Shown: piece after piece, positions 23,054 through 28,573 of the stretch
Layout: each line of letters starts with the position of its first letter
Numbering within the stretch: the stretch's first letter is position 1
Assembly (NCBI GenBank): GCA_028751875.1
Contig: CM054159.1
Coordinates: 18,365,681 to 18,429,680 of the forward strand
DNA length: 64,000 nt
Origin: Rapana venosa
Lineage: Eukaryota; Mollusca; Gastropoda; Neogastropoda; Muricidae
Direction of reading: 5' to 3'
Notes under the pieces: model-generated
What the model was told of the DNA's origin: nothing
Database searches by the model: none
Seen by the model: only the letters and a program-made list of their open reading frames with translations
Made by a program: the position numbers and the translations under genes

Positions 23054-25520
23054 TCTTGTCAATCATGCCACGTGCGCACATACCTGCTACCAAGTGAGAC
23101 GCGGCTGCTACTTCGACCTGACACATCTTCTGCATCTGAAAAAAATGAATGAAACAACAGATGATAGCCATAAGGGCATAAGCACTGACACATAGACAAT
23201 ATACCATGCACACTCATTTATTCACTTGTTTGATAACTTTCACATGTCAAGATTGCTTGATTCAGCACATATACATTTACACAGGACCGCAAAATACATT
23301 CACACATATGATGGAAAGCATTGTTGGCAAATCTCAATACCAGGGATATTTAAGCATCACAAAAAAAATCCCATGCTGTTTCACATGTGTGTGTGTGTAT
23401 GTATGTGTGTGTGTGGGGTAGGGGGGAGGGGGAGGGTCTGTGTCTGTGTCTATGCTTAATAATATAAGGCAAAGTTTGCAAATGTAATACACAGACCAAG
23501 TCTGAACTTTTAAAACTCTAGATGCATGCCAGAAATGACAGATTAAAAATTAGAAGTTTAAAGAGATGTTGAGGACATAGTGAGACCAGAACAAGGTCGC
23601 TAGCATATAACTTAAAATGCTCTTCAATTTGAAGCAGGAAATTACTGATCATGACAAATATAATATATAATAATATATACCTCCAGGTTCCAGGACCTCC
23701 AGGCTGGATGAAAATGAAGCATTGCTGCCCTGTGCAAATTCAGTCCTTGCACTGTAAACAGATCAAAGTTGCAATTCTATAAAGCAGTTTTAAAAAAACA
23801 CAACACACTTGGATAATAATTAAAAGATAACAGATAATAAGTGTCTTTAAATATTGGGCAAATTTAGTCTGCAAGTTGACCCAAAAGCAATTTTCTCCAT
23901 AGAGCATTATTGCTAAGAAAGTGAGATGTCATTACTGTTCAAGGTGTAAGTTATACCTTTAAAAAACAGAAGCAAGGTGTGAAAAAGTACTGAAGATTTA
24001 ACGAAGTAAAAGTGTGGTATCTAATGTTCTAAGAAAGTAAGATTCTTCTTTTTCTTTACACACCCAGTAAAGAATGTGACTGTTCACTAATGACATCATC
24101 TTTTAAAAACATGTTCCTCTAGCCTCAGACCACAGGGCACATCAAGAAAATCTCAGGAAAGCAGAGGAATGGGTAGTCAAGTGAATGACTGGCTGTGATG
24201 TGATGAGAAAATATGTGAGCACTCCCACTCCCAGTATCCAGAAAGAATAAAAACAAAAAATTTGCTCCCAAATATTCCCTGCAACAGAAGGCTCATCACA
24301 TGGCCAAAAACCAGAGACAATTAGATTGGCTTGACACTTGGAATAAAAAAATACATGATACCTTAGCTGGAAGAAGAATGTCTCTGTTATCACTGCCAGA
24401 GACAAATGGTTCAGGCTATTCATCTACCCACCTCTAGAGATAAATGATTCAGGCTATTCACCTGCCCACCTCTTGAGACAAATGATTCAGGCTATTTTAA
24501 AAATATGTTTAAAATCATTATTTTTTTTATATTCTATTACTTCAAGGATAATGGAATAAGCACTCATGTGCTTTTTTTCATCCAGTCCCTGTGTGTATGC
24601 AGGTTTGTAAATTTTGTCATCTGTTCCCACAGGCACACAATGGCCTACTCTTCCAAAAAGTGGAACAGGTTTTAACATGTGTGCAAGATGTTCTACGTGC
24701 GTTCGCACACAGGATAGTCTTATCTGAAAGACTTTTGGGGGTAGTGGAGTCGGCACTGAAGTTAACTCCAGAGGAAAAATCCTCTCCAACGAAAATCGAA
24801 CCCGGGTCAGCAGATCATAAATACATCACTGTAACCACCAGGCTATCCCGCTATTCATCTTCCCAGCTCCAGTTCAAATGGCTTCTTCACTACTAGGTCA
24901 TCTGGCTAATGGGCCTCCAGACTCTGGCACAGCATTCAAAATCTGTGACTAGATTACAATTATGATCCTGTTCAAGACTAACAAAAAACCCCAAACTTGT
25001 CAGCTTCACCCCCACCAAACCCCCCTTTAGCATGTCAGGCACATGACTCATCAGATTTTAATTTCTGCTCCCAAGAATTCCATTTTGCCCACAGCCTTTC
25101 GTTTATGGACCATTCTCCCTCCTGCATCACCACATGCTGGCTCACCTCAACTTCTCAGTCTGACGCTGAGGGATGGACAAGAGGTTATGAAAAACATGAA
25201 AATGAATCCAATGCCTTTTCTGCTGGGACAAGCTAAGTTTTCTGTTTATCTTTCAGTGAAAAAAAGAGGAAAGAAAGCCTGCAAACAATGAAGCCCATTC
25301 TATACCAGGCAACTGTGGTTGTCCAAGTCTACAGAAGTGGCGAAACTACACTGGGCATTCAGGCATTCTTGGTCGGGTGTGTGTGTGTGGTGGGGGGGGG
25401 GGGGGGGGGGGCATCACATACTAACCTTGATTTTCGTGACGCAGGCATATCGCCAGCACCATTACCTACAGCTCCAATTATCCTTGCCCCACTGTTCCTG
25501 GAAGACGTCCGGCTACTCAT
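10189..25520 (-). CDS. ERICH2-like: ERICH2-like glutamate/aspartate-rich protein, complete 11-exon gene
   Basis: Eleven coding exons on the minus strand: 25426-25520, 23681-23751, 23084-23135, 22006-22137, 20765-20880, 19789-19852, 19263-19509, 18672-18729, 15267-15338, 12788-12875 and 10189-10324. They total 1131 nt, or 376 residues plus stop. Every intron has GT-AG ends and all ten junctions keep frame. The N-terminal two thirds is Ser/Arg-rich and looks disordered. Residues about 220-245 are an Asp run. About 252-300 form a compact domain spanning exons 7-9 with NELLMEFLDCIMKKDF, AEKLC and ILIYEP, which matches my memory of the C-terminal region of ERICH2 proteins. The tail is again Glu/Asp-rich and ends DSGIGM. 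No signal peptide or membrane segment is seen. The molecular role of this family is poorly known to me. The gene model is strong and the name less so. The start is the only ATG in phase in exon 1. Confidence 0.85.
10325..10545. repeat. ~53-bp minisatellite next to exon 11
   Basis: About four units of GTGAAGAACATGATATTGTG, then AATCAGCAGTTAGATGGAAC and AAAATATAGCACA. Further diverged copies of the motif return at 10970-11200. Confidence 0.92.
10546..10970. repeat. AT-rich ~80-bp minisatellite, copy 1 (intron 10)
   Basis: Repeats of AATATAGTGCATTAATTAAC, CAATCTCAGGTAATTCATTA and AACCACATGGAAATGTATTC. The same family appears at 12915-13415 on the other side of exon 10. Confidence 0.92.
11221..11272. 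repeat. (AT)n microsatellite
   Basis: About 25 AT dinucleotides with one interruption. Confidence 0.95.
11273..11750 (-). mobile_element. LINE 3'-end fragment with TTGAC tail, minus copy
   Basis: On the minus strand it ends …CATGGGATGATTAAAGTGTT then TTTGACTTGACTT. The opposite-strand copy ends at 12210. The shared parts include CCTGTCAGTATTG, GTCTTTTGAGATAATT and an internal CA/TG run. Confidence 0.75.
11760..12210 (+). mobile_element. LINE 3'-end fragment with (TTGAC)n tail, plus copy
   Basis: Ends TTCATGGGATGATTAAAGTG, then TTTTTGAC and five TTGAC-type pentamers. It is an inverted partner of 11273-11580. No coding sequence remains. A similar tail follows a reverse transcriptase fragment at 35450-35478, which links the tail to LINEs. 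Confidence 0.75.
12310..12480 (+). mobile_element. Internal fragment of the same TTGAC-tailed element
   Basis: 12326-12440 is the reverse complement of about 11600-11745 with modest divergence, for example around AGAATTCGAATGACTACTGG and the GAAATTTC block. It is a third partial copy. Confidence 0.65.
12597..12660. repeat. (AT)n microsatellite
   Basis: Interrupted AT/CATA run about 130 bases downstream of exon 10 on the transcript. Confidence 0.95.
12788..12875 (-). CDS. ERICH2-like exon 10 (acidic)
   Basis: Acceptor TTCTTCACAG, donor CCAG|GTAATC, 88 bases. It encodes about residues 303-332: QEAGEDGSGEEEEEGDDDDD and a further Asp/Ser-rich stretch. The acidic codons GAG/GAT form a near-microsatellite that is likely to vary in length. 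Confidence 0.85.
12915..13415. repeat. AT-rich ~80-bp minisatellite, copy 2 (intron 9)
   Basis: About six units including CACATGGAAATGTATTCTGT, AGAATATACTGCATTAATTA and CCAATGTCAGGTAATATAAC. Same family as 10546-10970. Confidence 0.92.
13590..13980 (-). repeat. tRNA-derived SINE, third head type
   Basis: On the minus strand the head at 13978-13905 reads GGCACCGTGGTCGAGTGGTT (A box) and CGCGGGTTTGATCCCCGC (B box). The body contains TGTCCTTGGGAAAGACACTT. The far end carries GGTGAACCTTGAAGCTC. It looks like a tRNA gene but lacks a foldable complete tRNA and runs into SINE body. Confidence 0.8.
13981..14479. other. Intron sequence, nothing recognised
   Basis: Within intron 9 of the ERICH2-like gene. 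No exon, and no strong repeat apart from short A/T runs. Confidence 0.5.
14480..14582. repeat. (AT)n/(TTTA)n microsatellite
   Basis: AT-only tract with ATTT interruptions. Confidence 0.93.
14799..15250. repeat. Polypurine (GAACA/GAAAG) tract beside exon 9
   Basis: About 430 bases made almost only of A and G with scattered C, in units such as AGAACAGAACAGAAAGGAAC and GAGCAGAAG. In the ERICH2-like transcript it is a pyrimidine-rich (UUCUG)-type tract just downstream of the exon 9 donor. It produces long false frames (LFCSVLFCSV…). Confidence 0.95.
15267..15338 (-). CDS. ERICH2-like exon 9 (conserved domain)
   Basis: Acceptor TGTTTCAG, donor CTGG|GTCAGT, 72 bases. It encodes LIYEPTNKEATTFHPIILEK and a short LQL end, completing the domain. 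A 430-base polypurine tract starts about 16 bases beyond the donor, inside intron 9. Confidence 0.88.
15455..15790 (+). repeat. tRNA-derived SINE, head type 1, noisy sequence
   Basis: The head reads GAGAGCCTAGTGGTTGAACA with a B box near 'GACCCGGGGTTTATTCCCC'. The body ('CCGGAGTTAA…TCCTTCGGATG') and the 3' end 'GATGTAAAAAAAGCACATAA' follow. Homopolymers are stretched compared with other copies. Confidence 0.75.
16380..18458. repeat. 33-bp minisatellite with two interleaved unit variants
   Basis: The unit is CATACTGACTGTGAAATGTC then CAAACATACAACA. A second variant has GACTTGTCC in place of GAAATGTCC. From 17345 to 18458 about 33 units are almost perfect. From 16380 to 17340 the units carry frequent base losses and A-runs. 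The unit length is a multiple of three with no stop in several frames, giving false frames of up to 417 codons (NIQHILTVKCP or SKHTTHTDCEM). It lies in intron 8 of the ERICH2-like gene. Confidence 0.96.
18611..18655. repeat. (AAT)n/(AAAT)n microsatellite
   Basis: Short run ending 17 bases before exon 8, on the downstream side of its donor. Confidence 0.9.
18672..18729 (-). CDS. ERICH2-like exon 8 (conserved domain)
   Basis: Acceptor TTTTTTTTCAG, donor ATGA|GTAAGT, 58 bases. It encodes FLDCIMKKDFKNAEKLCRM, the amphipathic helix core of the ERICH2-type C-terminal domain. Joined to exon 9 it continues ILIYEP. Confidence 0.88.
18941..19095. repeat. (GT)n-rich tract
   Basis: Interrupted GT/GCAT repeats in intron 7. 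Confidence 0.85.
19263..19509 (-). CDS. ERICH2-like exon 7 (poly-Ser, poly-Asp, start of C-terminal domain)
   Basis: The acceptor is the first CAG of a (CAG)7 run (19492-19512), so the exon begins with an (AGC)6-type Ser tract. Any later CAG would give an in-frame shorter form. Then come KSPAEVTTQMEAMA, an Ala/His/Gln stretch, and an Asp-rich run (DDNDDDDDDAGGDDDDSDSD). The exon ends NELLME before donor GAA|GTGGGT. It encodes about residues 177-259. Confidence 0.8.
19726..19786. repeat. (CAGA)n then (CA)n microsatellite beside exon 6
   Basis: CAGA tetramers at about 19731-19770 and CA dinucleotides running up to the exon 6 donor. Confidence 0.93.
19789..19852 (-). CDS. ERICH2-like exon 6
   Basis: Acceptor TTTTTCTTAG, donor CCAAG|GTTTGT, 64 bases. 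It encodes about residues 156-177 (TTADEAEVPQKMTAQASAKP). The donor is followed at once by CA/CAGA repeats. Confidence 0.82.
20033..20360 (+). repeat. tRNA-derived SINE, head type 2 and tail type 2
   Basis: The head is GGTGGCAGGATGGTTTAGAC (A box) with GGTTCTGGGTTCCATTTCC (B box). The tail is CAACTGTGTCCCTCAAGTTG and 'CACCATCGGTGAACCTTGGAGC', then (CAA)n. It sits in intron 5 of the ERICH2-like gene. Confidence 0.82.
20520..20637. repeat. (GT)n and (GA)n microsatellites
   Basis: GT run at 20520-20575 followed by GA run at 20578-20635. Confidence 0.95.
20765..20880 (-). CDS. ERICH2-like exon 5 (short form)
   Basis: Encodes about residues 117-156 (ESPIEPELDWREFTRSNSRL, then a Gly/Ser/Tyr segment), with donor GAAG|GTCGGT. 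The acceptor ATTTATGGGCAG has a weak pyrimidine tract, because directly upstream lies a GAT/GAG run (20890-21068). That run has a better acceptor of its own (CTTCTCTGCTACAGCTGCAG at 21069). From there the upstream phase also fits, but the acidic frame is shifted relative to this segment (188 extra bases, not a multiple of three). Only the short form keeps frame with exon 6. Confidence 0.7.
20890..21068 (-). other. Acidic-codon run next to exon 5; coding status unresolved
   Basis: On the minus strand a strong-looking acceptor (CTTCTCTGCTACAGCTGCAG) is followed by about 60 codons of Asp/Glu/Asn (DDEEEEEEDSDGDHDEDNN…). The first codon phase joins exon 4 correctly (Val completed by T). It then runs into exon 5 sequence in the wrong frame. 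It is either a GAT/GAG microsatellite in the intron, an alternative exon extension, or a coding stretch broken by an indel in this assembly. Confidence 0.5.
22006..22137 (-). CDS. ERICH2-like exon 4
   Basis: Acceptor TTATTATAG, donor AAGT|GTGAGT, 132 bases. It encodes about residues 73-117, starting SVPVSRSRSSLGQVPPRSD and ending RRKQE plus a split Val codon. Basic and Ser-rich. Confidence 0.82.
22372..22436. repeat. ATG/ACG trinucleotide repeat
   Basis: Imperfect GATGATGAC repeats in intron 3. Confidence 0.8.
22493..22700 (+). repeat. tRNA-derived SINE, head type 2
   Basis: GGTGGCAGGACGGTTTAGAT…CTGAGGTTCTGGTTTGATTC head, then the start of the body with 'TTTTAAAGGAGACTCTAAAT' and a short tail. 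Confidence 0.82.
23003..23049. repeat. (AT)n microsatellite beside exon 3
   Basis: About 23 AT dinucleotides, 35 bases from the exon 3 donor in intron 3. Confidence 0.95.
23084..23135 (-). CDS. ERICH2-like exon 3
   Basis: Acceptor TTTTTTTCAG, donor CAG|GTATGT, 52 bases. It encodes about residues 56-73 (AEDVSGRSSSRVSLGS). Short, but with strong splice sites and matching phase. Confidence 0.82.
23681..23751 (-). CDS. ERICH2-like exon 2
   Basis: Acceptor TTTACAG, donor GGAG|GTATAT, 71 bases. It encodes about residues 32-56 (ARTEFAQGSNASFSSSLEVL). Phase 1 base in, 1 base out, matching both neighbours. Confidence 0.82.
24520..24855 (-). repeat. tRNA-derived SINE, head type 1 (full length)
   Basis: On the minus strand: head GGATAGCCTGGTGGTTACAG and B box GGGTTCGATTTTCG, then the shared core, then the 3' end GACTGGATG…AAAAAAGCACATGAGTGC and TTATTCCATTATCCTTG. 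It lies in intron 1 of the ERICH2-like gene. Confidence 0.87.
25426..25520 (-). CDS. ERICH2-like exon 1 (start codon)
   Basis: ATG at 25520-25518 opens MSSRTSSRNSGAR. The exon ends at a donor AAG|GTTAGT and leaves two bases of a codon. Residues 1-32 are Ser/Arg/Gly-rich. A run of 20 G (plus strand, 25392-25411) lies 14 bases into intron 1. Confidence 0.8.
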
Positions 25521-25769
25521 GGCTAGGCCTATTTCATTTTACAAGCAACAAAAGACGATTACAGACAAAATAACATCAACAGCATGCGGCCATCTTGTTT
25601 ATACCGACGCATTAACTGGAAACGGTAACAAAGCTGGTGTTTTAAGTTCTGTATATTTCACAAGCGTAATTTCAAAACAAGAACATCAAATAAATTTTGT
25701 TGAAGTTTTTTAATTTAATGTTCAGAAAATGTATTTGTTGTTCCTAAGTATTTTTCCTTTTTTTTACAG
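25521..25769. promoter_or_regulatory. Likely bidirectional promoter of the ERICH2-like and COX14-like genes
   Basis: The region separates the ERICH2-like start codon (minus) from the first likely exon of the COX14-like gene (plus). It contains GCGGCCATCTTGT at 25586-25598. Its reverse complement ACAAGATGGCCGC fits the YY1 consensus found near many housekeeping start sites. No TATA box is evident at a sensible position. Start sites cannot be placed from sequence alone. Confidence 0.5.
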
Positions 25770-25832
25770 ATTGTTCGTAGTCTCGTACATAGAGGTCAAG
25801 CCAGGTGTTTTGAGCAGAAGACAGTCTTGAGC
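25770..25832 (+). other. Possible 5' UTR exon of the COX14-like gene
   Basis: A textbook acceptor (CCTTTTTTTTTACAG) precedes 63 bases that end at donor GAGC|GTGAGT. It has no start codon in a useful frame, as expected for a leader exon. Connection to the exon at 28443 is inferred from orientation and distance only. Confidence 0.4.
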
Positions 25833-26191
25833 GTGAGTAGGTCTACTATGTAACATGTGACTGTGCATGTTTAAATCTCAGTTGTTTATATCTTTTTGCT
25901 GAGGGGAATTTTTGGTTAGATTGTAAATCCAAATACTGCTGAAATGGCTTCAAAGCATAAGGCTTGTTTCTGTTGTTCAGACCAGAACCGAATGAGCTAG
26001 GCTAGGGTTGAGCAAAGACATCTACAACTAGTGCAAGTTATTTGACTTAAATTTTGTACATCGTTCCATCGTCCCCACAGTTGCTTGTTTATAGACACAG
26101 TTGATACACTCACACACAGATGCATGATTTACAAACACATACAGTTTTTTCACACACACACACACAGTGACACACACACACATAGTCACAC

Positions 26192-26269
<78 letters not shown>

Positions 26270-26749
26270 TATATGTTTAAAAGCATCCAGCATCCTAGGC
26301 AAAGCCATGCTCTGATCAAATCATGAACCATTATACACCAGTGTGTGTGTGTGTAAGTAAGTCTTCAATTTTAACATCTTTCCACATTAAGTGATACCAG
26401 ATGGCCCTAAAATAGGAGACTGAATGAAAGAGAGAGAGAGAGAGAGAGATAGATAGATAGATAGATAGACAGATAGATAAATAGATAGATCTACTCTGTG
26501 TGGTGGTGCATGGGTGTGTATAAGTGTGTATGTGTGTGTGTGTGTGTGTATAATAAAGAGCAATAACAAGGGAAATACACAAATAGTATTCTTAACATAA
26601 ACAGATCAATAACATTTAAAAAATGAAATTCGAAGAGAACTACAACTACAATAAGTGCCCTATAGGACTTAACAATAAACCTTTAGCAATGTCAAATGTG
26701 TGTATGTGTGTGCTCCGTATATGTATGCCTGTTTTTCATTTTTATTTTA

Positions 26750-27066
26750 TTTTATTCTTTTATAACAGGGATAATGGAATAAGCACTTATGTGCTTTTTT
26801 ACATCCAGTCCCCGTGTGCGGTTTTGTAAATTTTGTCATCCGTTCCTCCGGCACACAATGGCCTACTCTTACAAAAAGCGGAACATGTGTGCAAGATGTT
26901 CTGCGTGCATTTGCACATGGGGCCTCGGATTATAGTCTCATCCGAAGGACTTTTGGGGAGAGTGGAGTCTGCACTGACGTTAACTCCAGGGAAAATATCC
27001 CCTTGAACGGGATTCGAACCCGGGTCATCAGATTGTGAGCGCAATGTTCTAACCACTAGGCTATCT
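26750..27066 (-). repeat. tRNA-derived SINE, head type 1 (full length)
   Basis: The minus-strand head TAGCCTAGTGGTTAGAACAT and the perfect B box GGGTTCGAATCCCG make this the best-preserved tRNA-like head of the family in the window. The core and the AAAAAAGCACATAAGTGCTT end are complete. Confidence 0.88.
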
Positions 27067-27089
27067 TGTTCCCTGTGTGTGTTTATGCA

Positions 27090-27365
27090 CATGTATGTCA
27101 AGTCTTTCTGAGGAGACTCAAACTCAGTTGGGCCCATGTGCTTACGGACTTGTGCATGTCAAAAGAACCCATGACAGTTGAAAATCAAAAAGTGCAGGAA
27201 GGTATCTCTGGACTGCCCTGGCAAAAACTGGTAGTTTATTTCCCAACTGTAACCCTGAAGGTGGAAAACGGCTACCTTAATGGTGGTGGTGGTGTTTGGG
27301 GGGGGGGGGGGGGGGGGGGGAATACAAAATCTCACCATTGGTGAACTTTGGAGGTCCAGCTGAGG
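27090..27365 (+). repeat. SINE body and tail type 2, head missing
   Basis: TCTTTCTGAGGAGACTCAAA, then 'CCCATGACAGTTGAAAATC', 'CAACTGTAACCCTGAAGGTG', a poly-G run, and CTCACCATTGGTGAACTTTG. It starts directly beside the minus-strand SINE at 26750-27066. Confidence 0.72.
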
Positions 27366-27719
27366 ACCCTCCCCCCAAAAAAACCAACAACAACAAACAA
27401 AAACAATGAAAAACAACCCCAACCAGACAACAACAACACCAACAACAAACAAACAAAAATAATGAAAAACAACCCTAACCAGACAACAACAACAACAACA
27501 AAATCAGCAAAGGAGAGGGTGGTGTGTGTGTGTGTGTAAACTATCAGTTAAGCTGAAATTATTTAGATTTTGGTTTCATATATTATTTAATATTTCATGC
27601 CATTCCGTGGTTTTAGTTGTCTTAAAAATTTTGTGATGAACTTGATTGCCATTTTTAATTGGGAAGAAAATCAAAGTTCAACTTTTAGGGGTGTTTTTTC
27701 TCCTACTTGCTTAACATTA

Positions 27720-28075
27720 AAATTCTTTTATTTCAAGGATAAGGAATAAGCACTCATGTGCTTTTTTAATTACATCCAGTCCCATGTGCATGGGGTTTTG
27801 TAAATTTTATTCCTTCCCATGGCATACAATGGCCTACTCTTCCAAAAGGTGTAACAGGTTTTTACAAGTGTGCAAGATGTTCTTCCTGCGTTTGCACTTG
27901 GGACCTTGGTTTATAGTTTCATCCGAAGGACTTTTGGGAGAGTGGAGCCAGCACTGATGTTTTCTTCAGGGGGAAAAATCCCCTTGAGCTGGCATCTCGA
28001 TGGTGGCTTAAAACCAGGTTGTCAGATGAGATTGCAATGCGAGCGCAGTGCTCTAACCATCAGGCTATCGCACTC
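27720..28075 (-). repeat. tRNA-derived SINE, head type 1, diverged
   Basis: Minus-strand head GATAGCCTGATGGTTAGAGC and the family core (CCGAAGGACTTTTGGGAGAG on plus). The B box is eroded. The 3' end is near 27735. Confidence 0.83.
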
Positions 28076-28442
28076 TGTTCTTTTTTGTTTTTAATTTAGA
28101 TCTGTATTGGTAGAGATGAGTCACAGAACGCAAATCCAGTATAACTCAGTCAAAGGATCCAGGGCCCAGTGCTAAAATTAGCGCCCTCCCCCCCCCCCCC
28201 TTCTTTTACCAATTCCAAGTGCAGCCAGTTCCATCTAATGGTCTATAATTAGAAACAGCTGCCCTCCCCCCCCAAAAAAAAAAGAAAAAAAAAAGAATCA
28301 GCTACCCTCAGCTCAGCTGGGCTGGGATGTAATGGATAACAGCTGAGAGTAGCTGAAAGTGGGGGACACTGACAGCTGTGGAGTATACACATATACATGC
28401 ATGCTAGTAAGCTTTTTATAGTGCTTTGTCTTTTGGTTTCAG

Positions 28443-28573
28443 ATTGAGCAAAATGCGACTGACAAGAACCCAACTTTTTGACCGGCTGCATCGGGCAGCG
28501 GTGATCAGCATGTTGGGGTTGACGGGGTTTGGAGCGTTTCTGCTGAGCATGAGAACCTACCGCTACTTCACCT
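28443..28573 (+). CDS. COX14-like exon with start codon
   Basis: Ten untranslated bases, then ATG at 28453 (context GCAAAATGC) and 40 codons plus one base. It encodes the whole membrane span. Confidence 0.75.

Larger units (their letters stand above)
25833..28442. other. Probable intron 1 of the COX14-like gene; repeat-rich
   Basis: Contains CA and AT microsatellites (26150-26270), GA/GATA (26430-26490), three SINE copies (listed separately), a run of 23 G at 27298-27320, and (CAA)n at 27380-27500. No coding exon recognised. Confidence 0.5.
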
